Shown one piece after another: positions 46,305-58,600 of a stretch of 64,000 nt of DNA. The notes below the pieces were generated by a model. The model was not told the origin of the DNA. It searched no databases and saw only the letters and a list, made by a program, of their open reading frames with translations. Both the position numbers and the translations under genes were made by a program. The DNA is taken from contig WSUB01000041.1 in NCBI GenBank assembly GCA_019633425.1, positions 1 through 64,000 on the forward strand, written 5' to 3'. Numbering within the stretch: the first letter of the stretch is position 1; each line of letters opens with the position of its first letter. The stretch is from Tulasnella sp. 424 (taxonomy: Eukaryota > Basidiomycota > Agaricomycetes > Cantharellales > Tulasnellaceae).

Positions 46305-49300
46305 CTAAATGCGCGACTCGAGCTTCTGCAGCACTCCAGACTCCTTCAACGCATCCCGCAGCGCATCTCCACTATCATCTGTAGAGTGAAGGAACCTCAG
46401 CATCTCCTGGCAAAGCACCCAATCTTGCGCCGCAGCTGCCTTCTGCAACAACCGCACAGCATTGGCATGGGTGCTTGCCTCCACTCCTTCTTCATGCTGC
46501 TCTTCCAGATTGTGCAGCACTAGCAGATATGAGCCAGCAGTCTTCAAAAGTCCCGAATTGAGACACGTCTGGGAAGTGAGGTGTTGGGAATAAGCACGGC
46601 CCATAAAAATCGTTTTGGCGGAGCTCACCTCAAAGAGAGTCTGTGGACTGCCAACGATGCCAAAAAGCCGCTTCCACCGCGCCATCTCCGTCTTTCTAGC
46701 GCAGCCGACAACCACTTCGAGCGACTCATCGAAATGGTCCAAAAATTCGATTACAGTTGGCAAAGTACCCAGGTTTGGAACTCCCTCCTTGCCCATACTT
46801 GATGAAGGCGCGTCAGTGCTGGCCTCAAAGTCCGCCTCGGCTTCCACCACCGTATGCAGCAGAATTTCGAGTGTATGTGAAAAGTAAACAAGCCTTTGAT
46901 AGTGGCTCGCAAAGAGAACCGCCTCGCGGATCTGGCCCCGGGTGAGGTGATACCGAAGGACATGGTGGACAAAGAGGTGGGTCTGAAACAAGCGAGGATG
47001 ACGTTTGCCCAGCTCTCTCGACGGCGCGACATCTCACTCACGCTGCTGAAGATTTTGAACATAGCAAAGGGCAACGAACCGCGCGTCAGCGCTTCGTGCT
47101 CGACACCAATGATGATGCCCTTGTCCATTAATACAGCTGCACGGCCCTTCTGTCAGTGCACAACCCTCTGGAAGCACAGGTTCGATACTTACAGAGTGGG
47201 TAAAAGTCCAGGGGTATGAACACACTCTCTTTAACGCTTTCGTAGATCTCACGAGTCTGACTGACGGCGCCTCCTTCGATCGTGAGGGCGTCAAGCCAGA
47301 CTCGAATCCCTTTGCCGTCGTATCCCCAGAGCGAATTCTCCAAAGTACCAATTCCGCTGAGGTGGATCCAACAGAACTCAATCCGATCGGCAAGAATTTG
47401 CATGTCGTATTTTACTTCATGCGCCCCAGCCTAAGTGCAACCGTCAGCTTGACGCGCTCATCCAGAGCGCCAGATAGCTCAGCTAACCTTACGAGGCCGT
47501 AGCAATACCAACTTTCCCCCAACGAGTAGCAGAATGGTTGCTACGACCATGTCATCAGCCGGGTCGCCGAACTCTGCATGTGGACTTTGTCAGACAAGGT
47601 AGTATTTGCTATCATGAGCTACTTACGCTTTTGTGCTGCTGGAATCATCCAGCTCATCCCGCGGACGAGATTTGGGACTGCAACAACACCGTCAAAGCTG
47701 ATGCTCCCGCAAAGATGAAGTCTTATCGAGTCCTCCGTCGGCATGACCAGATAGTGATATAAAGTGTTGTCCGCGGTGTATACTAGCAGGCTGTTGTCCA
47801 CAAGCGAAAGAAGAATGACCGCAGTGGGAAATAATTCGCGATGGAGGACATTCATGTTTGATAGTTCCAAGTCACGAGAGTACAATCGAACCTGAAAGAA
47901 ATACAGTACATGTAAGATTGATGAGAGGGCCTTTGTCGTTCAGCCATGCGCACCTGATGGGACCTGCTAGCTTCCACCCCGGCAATCAACACATGGTGGA
48001 ACCACACCAATCCTCCTCGAACGACCAAGGCTTGTTCTTGCCCCACATCTTGAAACAACTTCCAGCGGCCAGAAGCCATGCTATAATGAATCAATCCGCG
48101 CCTGCCGGCCACAGCGATAAGGCGTCCATCCGCACTAATACAGGCGTAGCGAATCGGCCAATTTGCAGCGATATAGGTTGGGGGAATCTATGATGTAAAT
48201 TCGAAAATGCATCGGGTCCCAAGAAATCCAATACAGCCTACTTTGATGTGCTGCCAGACGTCGGATTCAGGGTTGATGACACTCATGTCAGGTTGATCGG
48301 CGCCCCGATAGACCATCACTTTGTCATCCATTTGCAAGAATGCGTAGCGAGTGTTATCCTACAGTTGCCAATTGTCATCAGTATTCTCTAATCGAAAAAG
48401 ACAGGGATTGACGTACAGGCGTTTGTTGCCCCGTAACTGCGCTTTTTGCAAATGGAATGCAGAAGAGCTCGCTGGGACGGCGATCTAAAGTTCAGGTCAG
48501 TAAAAGCAATGGTCGACATGGTCACCGTTCATACCATGAGAGACTCCCCCGGAGCCGGACAGCACGAGTAATTCGAAGTTCCCTGGAAGCCAAAGCTAGT
48601 GCCGTGGCATTAGTTGATGCAAGACTATGTGGACGAGGGAAGCATACCAGTGCCCGAACACCAAACATGAACGAATCCTTGAAGCTAGAGACGACGCCAA
48701 CCCCTTTTAGTGGAATTCGACGCCACCCGTAAGCCGAGTGTATCATACCCGTCTAGGTCGTTCCCTCCGAAAGAAAAATCCTCCACACCCACTCCACTAG
48801 CAAGACATCTCCCCCCCACACTCCAGACTGCCCAACCCTTTTCCCAGCCTACAGCAAGAGCGTACCCATCCGACGTCCATTCCATTGTTTGCACGGATCC
48901 TGTCTGCGCCCAGTGAGACAACTTCTGGATGACGGCAGGAGGTGGCGAGGACGGTGAAAGCGGAATCGGATAGAGATGAATCGCACCACTGATAAACAAA
49001 ATCAACGACTGCAGCGCTGGAAATTAGACAATACATACCTCTGTGTTCCCACAGCGACAAGAGAGAACTTGTAGTTCAACGAGGCGAACGTAGCGCGGTC
49101 TCCAAGGTCTACATCACTTGCAATCGAATCGCTGTCTCGGCTTTCGTTATCAAGTACCAGAGTTCGATCCAGGTCCGCAGAGAGAGCCTCGGCCGTTGTA
49201 TCCTCGCTCGGCATAGACCTCCCTGATTCTGAAGACAGACCTCCCTGGGGTACAAAAGTGGGTGAGGAGCTTGAGGGAGCGCCATGTATGCAGGTTCCCT

Positions 49301-50511
49301 CCCATGCAACATCCTGGCGTGCAAGGGCCCCTTCAGTCTCGTCTGACATTCCGTATGTATACTCTTCAAGCTGGTGGGATGGTCTACGAGACGAACTCTA
49401 AAAGAACGCCACGAGCGTTACCATGATGGAATGGAGAGTGAGAAGTCTACGTACGCTGGTTGTCGACGCCTTCGATGAGGCGACAGCCTCACTTGCGGTC
49501 ATATTAGTGCCAGCTGCAGTGTCATCCTCGGCCACGGATTCGTCATCATCAAGGCGGTACAGTTGGACAAAGTACGCTCGGCCGTCAGACATCACCCAGA
49601 CTTCAGCCCCAATAGTCCTGGAATGGGCAATATGAATGACACACACTGAGAAGAATAAGAAGCTTTGCAATGAATCGGCAGTATAATGGCCGTACCGTTA
49701 TCTTGAATGAGCCAGGGTAGATCTGAGCTGTTCATAAACCAAGTATCATGGCCAATCCACTTGTTTGCAGCGACATGTTCTTCTTCAGGTCGTGTTGAGG
49801 AGGCTTTAGATGTGTCAGAAGGCCAAGGTATCCGTTGTACTGCCGCAGGGGTGCGTGTGCTGAACATGATGTGGGATTGTCGGGGTGATATGCTAGGATT
49901 TGGGCGGTCAAAGCCTGGTCTGAGCCCGTAACACGACAGCTCACCAGAGGAGATCACCCTGAATTCTTATTACTCCCTCGAATCGAAGAGATACGGAGGG
50001 TAGCAGATGACCTTCCCCGGGCCCAGGGAGGAAATGCCTCTGCGAGCTGGAAGGCTGCGACTGCGAACCGTACGGTGCATAGGAGGAGGACGGGTACGAT
50101 ACGTTGACCAGGACCAGATGGGAAGTCTCCGTCTATAGCAATCCAATTCGTTGATTAACGGACGAAGCGAGCTGAGGGTGTGGTGGGACTGAATACCTCG
50201 ATGACGATTCTACTTCCATCCGGTGCCCAATGCGCGGTTTTGTTGGCTCCGTGCGTCGCGAGCGACAAAGCGGTCCGGGCCAAATGGGCAAGGACAACAG
50301 TGGGCTAGAATTGCTAGTTTAACGCGGTTTACTGGCCCAGGTGTGATACTCTACATACTCTGACTCTCCAGACTGTCATGCCATTAGGCGTCAGGTGGCA
50401 AAAGAGCGTCTTGCGTGCATTGGACGCAATATGAATCGGGGGGCCACTGGACAGGTCTGGGTGCGCCGGGGAAGAAGATAGGTGCCTCGCCGAAGATGTT
50501 GCAAAGTACAT
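46305..50511 (-). CDS. RIC1: Ric1, subunit of the Ric1-Rgp1 Golgi exchange factor
   Basis: Ric1 pairs with Rgp1 to activate the Rab GTPase Ypt6 (Rab6) at the Golgi for endosome-to-Golgi traffic. The start MYFATSSARHLSS at 50511 matches the usual short N-terminus before the first WD40 blade (ARKTLFCHLTPNGMTVWRVR). Many small exons encode the propeller. The conserved C-terminal Ric1 region is unmistakable: LFVHHVLRYHLTRGQIREAV and YFSHTLEILLHTVVEAE, then VVVGCARKTEMARWKRLFGI and GSYLLVLHNLEE. It ends LQKLESRI at the stop at 46305-46307. The gene spans over 4.2 kb with about 15 introns; I did not fix every boundary. It diverges from DCR2 with 128 bases between start codons. Confidence 0.88.
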
Positions 50512-50639
50512 CTTGCGGTTGTGGCAGCTTGAGCGTCGTTGGTGGTATTGCAGGCGGGAGAATTCCAAGATGAACTGCTTTGGTCCATGAATAGCCCCTG
50601 AGTCGCAATCACCAACCACCACTCGCCCGGGACGCTCGA
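50512..50639. promoter_or_regulatory. Compact bidirectional promoter of RIC1 and DCR2
   Basis: Only 128 bases separate the divergent ATGs. The stretch must carry both 5' leaders and shared promoter elements. No TATA box is evident. Confidence 0.6.
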
Positions 50640-53254
50640 ATGCATGTCCTTCAGTCGCTCTCATTCATTCCAAAGAGAGTGTTCAGGCTAATAGTTCCAA
50701 TCGTCTGCGTATTCCTCTGGTCATTAGCCTTGGGTTACCTTTTCATCCTCAACCAACTTCCACCGACGCCCAAAGCATTCAGACAACTCTCATGGCAGAA
50801 ATGGGATCTAGTCTCGTTGACAGACTCGAACAGTGGTACACCGAGCAATCCCGGATCCAACACCAATAACACTGGCGGGAAGGAGTGGTGGGAGTACGAG
50901 GAATTATCTGCGGGAGAGGCACCAGCCAGCGTCAGCCTGCCATTGGACGTTTGGTCGCCATTGCTGCCGCACAGTACTGGCTGTAAGTCACCTCGACCCG
51001 ACATTTCTTTACATCAACGTTTTGGCTTAATATATACTAGTGACAGAAATCGCCATCCGACCATGTCTCGTCCCTCCATCCATCGCTGGGGATATGTGCA
51101 CTCCAAAAACTACCCCAGAAGAGGACGCTCTCAAGGGGAAATGGGTACGCGTTGGGAAGGATATTAATGCTGTGACCGGAATGTGGTGGCTGGTACGCAA
51201 CTTTGGTACATGGAGCATCCAATTTTCATGACTTACACCCTGTAGAGCATATATTACAGACGAACACGAAGACTGGACGTTCCCCTCATTACTGCATTGC
51301 ATCTTCTTCGATCCAACGAATCTGTTTCCTCTCTCCCTGGCTCCGAACATACATGGGTACGAGCGGATGGGGACTTGCATGATGGCCTGTATCCATCCGA
51401 GGATCCGCTTTACCTATACTATCAAGTCAAGAAACCACTAGCGGGGATTCCAGCTGCAATAGAGCTCGAAGAGCTTGTTACCGAGGTGGATGTTCAGTAT
51501 GGAGAAGCAAAGCACGTAGCGTGGGGGTTTTCCAAATCCAATATTCCTGTCGTAGATGGTCGAGAGGGAAACAAACCTCGCCAGGCTGTATGGGTCACGT
51601 ACCGGAAAGGCATGAATCGTAAGTCCATTGCCGCACCTCATACGACGCCACTCGCGAATCTTATATCATGTGTAGCCGTACCCAAACCTCCACCCTTGCA
51701 TTTCTCGGACGATGGCAAGTTCAAAATCCTTCAAGTGGCTGATCTACACTATAGTGAGGCTTCTCGTTGCATACTACATCCCGGGCTCCACGTCTCACAG
51801 CTTCCTCAGGTGTCTCGCGCGGCCAATGTTTCGATGTCGATCCAAGCACCTTGCCATCCGGATTGCTAAGCCCAAACGACCCTTGCCATGGTGACACCGT
51901 CACTCAATCGCTCCTCGCACAGACCCTAGCGGCGGAGAAGCCATCTCTGGTCGTCTTTACCGGCGACCAGCTGAACGGACAGACAACCTCATGGGACGCG
52001 CAATCCGTGTTGCTCAAAGCTATAGGAGAGGTTATTGCTGCTAAGATACCGTGGGCCTTGGTCTTCGGAAATCACGATGACGAGGACACGGATCTCACTC
52101 GGTCAGAAATGATGAAGATTATCAAACGGATGCCATACGCAGTTCGGGAGATGGAAGAAGGTCCGCAATGGGTCGACGGTGTAGGAAACTGGCTCGTCAA
52201 GGTCAAGAGCGCGGATTCGTAAGTCTTGATTTAACTCGGTGGGCTGTTGAACTGTGGCGGAGTTTTACATTTTGCTTGCAGGTCGGCGACCCACTTATTG
52301 ACGTTGTATTTCCTTGACTCGCATGCGTATTCCAAGTCCGGTTGGACATTCTGGAAAACAGCTGACTACGACTGGATTAAGCAAGTGAGTCCTGTGGTGA
52401 CAATAGCCGCCGAACTCGTCGTTTTAATTAGTTCTCTCAAGAGCCAAATAGATTGGTATCTCGAGCAGAGTGCTTTGATTGCTCCCATTGAGCGACCTTT
52501 CACGCCAGACGGTGCAAAGGATCTGGGAGGGATTTGGGAAACCCGACGCGACGAGAAACGATTGGCAAAGCCAAACGGTCTGATGTTCTTCCACATTCCG
52601 CTGTGCGTTTTCTTGGCTACACGGGCCTACTCGTCGCTAAACATTGTTGTTGACATAGGCCAGAGTCATACTCGCCGGCTGATGTATCCAATTCGGGGGA
52701 GACGCTACTCTATGGGCAGCAACTCGATGAAAACGGGGCTCCGAAGAAAAACAGTGGGTTCTTCGAGAAAGGGATACTCAAAGCGAAGGAGAGCGACGAC
52801 CCAACGAACACGAGACACGAGATCAAAGTGGTGAGCTCTTCGTTGAGGTTCATAGTTCGGGGGTGCTTGTCCCATGGAGCTGACATTGGGGCCGAAATAG
52901 GTTGCGAATGGACATTGTCACATCACAGATTTCTGCAAGAGGGTCAAGGGTGTCTGGTTGTGTTTTGGAGGGTGAGTGATCTCCCTTGTATGCTCTCTCC
53001 AGTGCTAATATCATTTCAATAGCGGATCGAGCTTTGCCGGATACGGGAAAGTAGGGTAAGTCGGCATTCCCCTGATTTCATGGCTTGAAGCTCACTCTAC
53101 ACCCAGATTTGATCGACGATTCCGGATATACGAGGCATTGGACTATGGAGAGACGATTCGGACATACAAGCGGGGGCAAGATGGGACTATTATGGGGGAT
53201 CTTATACTTGAAGGGAAAGGATCGAAGGGGAGGCGTGGGAAGGCTGTGGTGTGA
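50640..53254 (+). CDS. DCR2: Dcr2-type calcineurin-like phosphoesterase, membrane-anchored
   Basis: In yeast Dcr2 is a phosphoesterase linked to Sic1 turnover and to damping the unfolded protein response. The start MHVLQSLSFIPKRV at 50640 is followed by a membrane segment (LIVPIVCVFLWSLALGYLFI), then a luminal or extracytosolic N-terminal region joined across introns. The metallophosphoesterase core starts at FKILQVADLHYS (about 51720). It has VVFTGDQLNG (about 51953) and LVFGNHDDEDTD (about 52060). MFFHIPLPE spans an intron near 52602-52658, and VANGHCHITDFC is at about 52900. These are the D-x-H, GD, GNHD and GHxH metal ligands. A C-terminal exon (FDRRFRIYEALDYGE) ends at the TGA at 53252-53254. 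Introns near 50983, 51194, 51619, 51754, 52218, 52385, 52829, 52971 and 53056 keep the frame. All catalytic motifs are present. Confidence 0.9.
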
Positions 53255-53308
53255 TTTAGATGGCGACTGTTGTTTACAATCAATCAATCTCTATTCTTTA
53301 AAGATAAA

Positions 53309-55550
53309 ATGCGGCACTCCGTCACGGCTGCCCGCAGACTGGGACAGATTCAACGATCTCTCATACGCACTCCTTCTCCTCCACCACCATCAAGATCCCT
53401 TGCCACAATGCAGTCCACACCTCCATTCAAACAGGTCAGCCTTTCACGCTCTCTCCACGTCGCTTTCCTCACATGCTGTTGCTTGTTTTGATCCCCAGGA
53501 ACCCCACAAGTACGCTCTCCTCATCCCTGCATATAACCTCACGCTGCAGGCTCACGAGTCATCTATTACCACAATCCCAACGTCCTAAAGGCTGCTCTTG
53601 TGCGTCTCATTCGCTCTCCACGCGTCTTTCCTGGACACGTATTGATATCAGGCATTTTCGCCGGCAGAATCCCCGGGCCGATCGAGGTCTCGGACGAGGT
53701 ACCGCTTCCTCATCTCACCCCGCCGGCAAGATCAGCTAACCCTGCCATCAATACAGGTCTTGTATGCCAATGCTCACCCATCCATGTCGCATGTTAGCCC
53801 CGACTTCATACCGGTATTTGGAGACTGCATTCGCATGATCAGGCAAGCTGTCGCGGATTCGTCGGCCGAACACTTCCACTCACTATTTATATTCTCATCC
53901 CCAGAGAGGTCCTGTTCACCACAAACGGCCAGCCGATTCTCGTCGCTGGATCAGGAACCCTAGGTATGCAGCCATTTTTTCCTACCTACGAGGCAGACCT
54001 AACCCGTCTCTTGCTCTTCTCAGGCTGGGACCAGGTGCGAGACTAGAACGTGAAATCCTTCTCAGTTTCTTATACAAACCTCGCGTCAAATAGGTAGCTT
54101 CCAACCTCATCGAAGCGGGAGAAGAGGCACTCGTCTTAAATTCAGGGTACTTTGGGGACAGCTTTGCTGCTTGGTGCGTAGTTGGCTTTTGCGGGGGACC
54201 AATCGCCCTTGCACTGATCGACGTCGCGACTTCTAGTCTTGAAACGTATGGCGCCAAAGTGACCGAACTGAAAGCTGACATTGGAGCCGCACCAGCCTTT
54301 GTCGATATCGAAGCGTTAGTCCCGCCAATTCGTCCTTTCATATCTCATGTCGCTCACGATTCCTTCCCCTCAGGGCCCTAAAATCCAAGCCATTCAAACT
54401 CATTACAATCACTCACGTTGACACCAGCACAGGTAAGTTGCTTTTGAGACCACTATATGAATAGAACTGGTCTCACACACCATTCAAGGTGTCCTTTCCG
54501 ACGCCAAGGGCATTTGTGACGTCGTGAAACGAGTGTCGCCCAACACGCTGGTATGCGTCGTCCATTCGAGTTTGGGTATACTGCCCTAACAAACGCCTCG
54601 CCCATTTTCAGGTGATCCTGGACGGCGTGTGCTCGGTAGCGAGCGAGGAGATCCGTTTCGATGATTGGGGTATTGACGTCGTTCTGACTGCGACACAAAA
54701 AGGTTAGCATTTATCTGGTACTCCAGAAACAAACCCAGAATCCTGACTCTGGCCAATATCTTTAGGTCTTGGAACTCCGCCTGGCCTTAGTGTTCTGTGC
54801 GTCAGCCAAAAGGCGTTGAAAGTTGGTGTTCGTTTTGAGAGCTTCTTGAGCACACCTCAACTAAAGTTACCGCTTCCCATAGGTGTTCGAGGAAAGACGC
54901 AGTCCCCCCTCATCATACTACGCCAGTTGGAAGCGATGGCTCCCAATTATGAAGGCGTACGAATCTGGCGCGGCCCAATACTTTGCGACCCCTCCAGTCA
55001 ATCTTATCTACGCCTTCAATGCAAGTCTGAAAGCCATCACGAAGTCGGCTCCATCTTTGGAGGAGAGATTTAAGTTGCACAAAGAAGCTAGCCAAAAGCT
55101 CAAAAAGGCCTTGGAAGACCTGGGACTGCGTCAGGTGGGTGACCCGGCTGGTCCTCTGCCTGTCGCTGATGGCTAATCACGTTATATCACGAACTGCAGG
55201 TCCCATCGCATCCCGCCTTTGCAGGTCAGCGAGCTGGCGCGTGATTGCTTCCACGACAATGCTAATCTTGCGTATTGCAGCTAATGGCATGACTGCGGTG
55301 TACTACCCTGACGGGCTCGTCGCGTCTGACGTGCTTCCAAAACTCAACAAGGACGAAATCGTAGTGGCCGGTGGACTACACAAGGACATCAGAGACAGGT
55401 ATTTCAGGATAGGGTAGGTTGAAGTATCATTTTTTAAGTCGGCTTGCTAAACTCCGTAACCCTTCTAGCCATATGGGACTTTCCGTTGTGGATCCATCTC
55501 GAGGTGACTTGGACAGGGTCATTAAATCCCTCCAGAGCATTTTTGGGTGA
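53309..55550 (+). CDS. AGX1: Alanine-glyoxylate aminotransferase
   Basis: AGT converts alanine and glyoxylate to pyruvate and glycine with pyridoxal phosphate. The first ATG, 53309-53311, gives 33 residues rich in Arg/Ser/Ala with no acidic residue (MRHSVTAARRLGQIQRSLIR), a good mitochondrial presequence. A second ATG at 53408 (MQSTPPFKQ) would give a form without it. The family start IPGPIEVSDE is reached after two introns. VLYANAHPSMSH, VLFTTNGQPILVAGSGTLGW and HVDTSTGVLSDAKGI follow. The cofactor region is intact: LDGVCSVASEEIRFDDWGID with the PLP lysine in TATQKGLGTPPG (about 54697-54785). The C-terminus ends LQSIFG at the TGA at 55548-55550 and lacks an SKL-type peroxisomal signal. It lies tail to tail with MET5, 86 bases apart. 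Confidence 0.92.
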
Positions 55551-55636
55551 AGCACTTTGTCTCGGAGCTATCCCGTTCGAGATCATAGAGCAGAACTTGA
55601 TCCATGTATACAAATGATTTTGGACAATACAGTATA

Positions 55637-58600
55637 TTACGAACGGGCCCGATTCTCTCCTTCGCCGCCCATGCCGTCGTACCACTCCTTCCCAGACTTG
55701 GTAGCTGAGATGTAACCTGCCCGGATCACGAAATCTCCAAAGTGCTCTCCTTCGTGCCTCTCCAAAGCGTATCGCTTGATCATTGGGCGAAGAATGGCGA
55801 GAATCTCGGGTTCCGTGACGTTTTCTGAAACGTATGCAATTCAGTGGGCTGCGAGGGTCTGGTTGCGATGGGTGCAATTTACCTCGGTATATTTTGTTTA
55901 ACCTCTGTCCATGGTACCCTCCGCCAAGCAACATGAGATATGAACCAGGTGCTTTCCCCACAAACGCGATCTCTACAGCCAGGAACAAAAGTCATTAATT
56001 TGTCCCTCTTTTGGGCGTCAAAATGAGTGACTTACCAGCAATGTAAGGCCGCGCGCAACCGTTGGGACAGCCAGTCATCCTCATGACAATCGAATCGTTT
56101 CTTAGCCCATTCTCCTCGCAGATTGCTTCAACCTTGTCTATCAGGATTGGCAGGTACTAGAGTGAATGTCAATACGCGAGAACAGGCGGTCAGCCGACGA
56201 TTGGGAGTACTCACGCGTTCCGACTCGGCCATGGCCAGCCCTAAATGCACCGACGTCAATAGGTTGATAAAATTTCTCCGAAAGAGTAACGTACCGCATG
56301 TCGGGAAAGCAACACAAGCAGAGGATGACAGTCGCAAGCCTGAATAGGACAGATTGTCGAGTCCGTATTTGCTCAAGAGTCTCTTCATCTCGGGGAGATC
56401 TGCATCGTCGACATCCGCAAGAATCAAATGCTGATTGGCGGTCAATCTGAATGTTCCGCGGTGTACTTTGGCAATCTCCTGAAGGCCAGTCTTGAACTCT
56501 TTGCCAGGCTCATCTTGGACTCTGCCATTCTCGATGAATATGGTGAAATGATGCTTCCCGTTATGCCCGGTTGTCCATCCGAACTTGTCAATATTTGAAG
56601 TGAATTCGAAGGGACGTGCCGGGGCAAGCTGCCAGCCAAGGCGCTGCTCAACTTCGGCCTTGAAGTTATCAAGTCCCATGCGATCAATCGTGTACTTGAG
56701 TCTTGCGTTCTGTAGAACGACGGAAGTAGGTGAGCGTTAATTTCCAGACGCAGCAGAGAGGAAAGTCGAGATCTCATACCTTGCGACTGGACAAGAGCAG
56801 AAACCGAGTTGCTTCAAGTCAGCGTTGAAAAAGCAGAAATGTTTAAGACACTCACTCAGCCCGGTTGCCGTTATCCCTTTGAGTCAGCATGATCTTCTCC
56901 GCGACAAGATGCGCCTGATCAGGGGTGCAAAAGCCCAGAACGTCTCCAGTGCGCGGGTAAGTCTTCTTGTTGGAATGCGTAACTCCCATGCCCCCGCCAG
57001 CCGTCACATTGAACCCAGCAAGATTTCCTTTGTCGTCAGCAATTGCGATGAGTCCAACATCGTTGGCAAACACGTCGACATCGTTTGTAGGTGGGACAGC
57101 GATTGCGATTTTGAACTAACGGGAGAGAGCGGCTTGAGGGGCAGACTGCCAAGGAGAAGTCGAATCGCTTACCTTGCGGGGAAGATAATAAGCTCCGTAT
57201 AACGGCTCGTGGTCCTTCACGGCGTCCCCGGCAACAAGCTTCTTATCTAGCCAGATTTCATGGTATGCAGTGGTACTGGGCAAGAGGTGCTCGCTAATAC
57301 TCTTAGAGTATTCATAGACTTGAGCATGAAGGTGGGAGAGGTCCGGGAGTGACGAGCAGAGGACATTTCTGGAAAATCCCCATAATTAGACGAAGACGAC
57401 TAAACAGTCAGAATGCAAGCGTACCTGTTCACGTCACCGCAGGCCGCAATCGTATCGAGAAGCGCCTTGTTGATGTCTTGAATTGCGGGCTTCAGGTGTC
57501 TCTTGATCACGCCATGGAACTGGAATGTCTGGCGTGTCGTCAGCTTGAAGGTACTATTGCCATGCTCGTCGGCAATACGGTCCATCGCTAGCCATTGTTT
57601 GGGATCGCACACGCCACCAGGCATCCTGACACGAATCATAAAGGAGTACGCAGGTTCCAAGCCAGAATCCTTCCTCTCATCTCGAATATCGCGGTCGTCC
57701 TGCTCGTAGATTCCATGGAATTTGGTGAGTTGCCCGTCGGAAGCTGACAGAGCTCCGGTGGAGGTGTCTTTGAGGCCCTCGGCGATCGTTCCTCGGAGGT
57801 AGTTGGACGCGATTTTGATGTTTTCGTTCGTGATTGGTTCGGGCTCAGCCTCGAGGACCTCCACCGAGTCAACACCCAAGGCCTTCCACAACGTTGGCTC
57901 CCAAAGCTTATAGCCAGTCTGAGGTCCGTCTGCATCTTGGTCGTCTCCCAGTCCAAGTCCGGCCACGCGCTCGGCACCGAGAAGCTCGAGACGGGCGTCC
58001 AAGTCTTTCGCTGGCTTGTTGTAGTAACCGGCGTCTTCAGGACGAGGCCAATAGTGACTATCGCCCATACCAAACACCGAATACTTGATCGACGTTCCCG
58101 CGAACAAATGATCACCGCGGGCCGCGGCCGCGTTTAACGCGCGGAAGGTGTCTCTTCCATTCTGCGGTGCTTCGCCTTGTCCTGCAGTCGACGTCACAAA
58201 TGCCACGTGCTGTTCTTGCTTCAGCTCGTCCAAAGGCACTGAGTCCATGACGGCCAGACGCGCTGCTACCCCGCGGGCTTTGGCGCGGTTGACGAGTCGC
58301 TTGGCCAGCTTCTCTGCGTTTCCTCCGTCTGAAGCAAAGACGACAAGCAGTGGAGGCCCTTCCATCGAGTTGAGCAAGTCGGCATAGGCTTGCTTGGCTT
58401 TGCCCTTTCGGGCCTCTTGAAGCTTCGTACCCAGGCTGGAGACTAGCTCGGTAGCTAATTCGGGCTTCGACTTTGTCAACTGACTGAGATGGTTTTGGCG
58501 ATCCAGGAACTCTTGAAGATCGGCCTTGACAGCCTCTGACTCGAGGAAGAACGGCTCGTCCTCTCGTGCAGGATTCCAACGGTAAAGCGGCCAGTATCCG

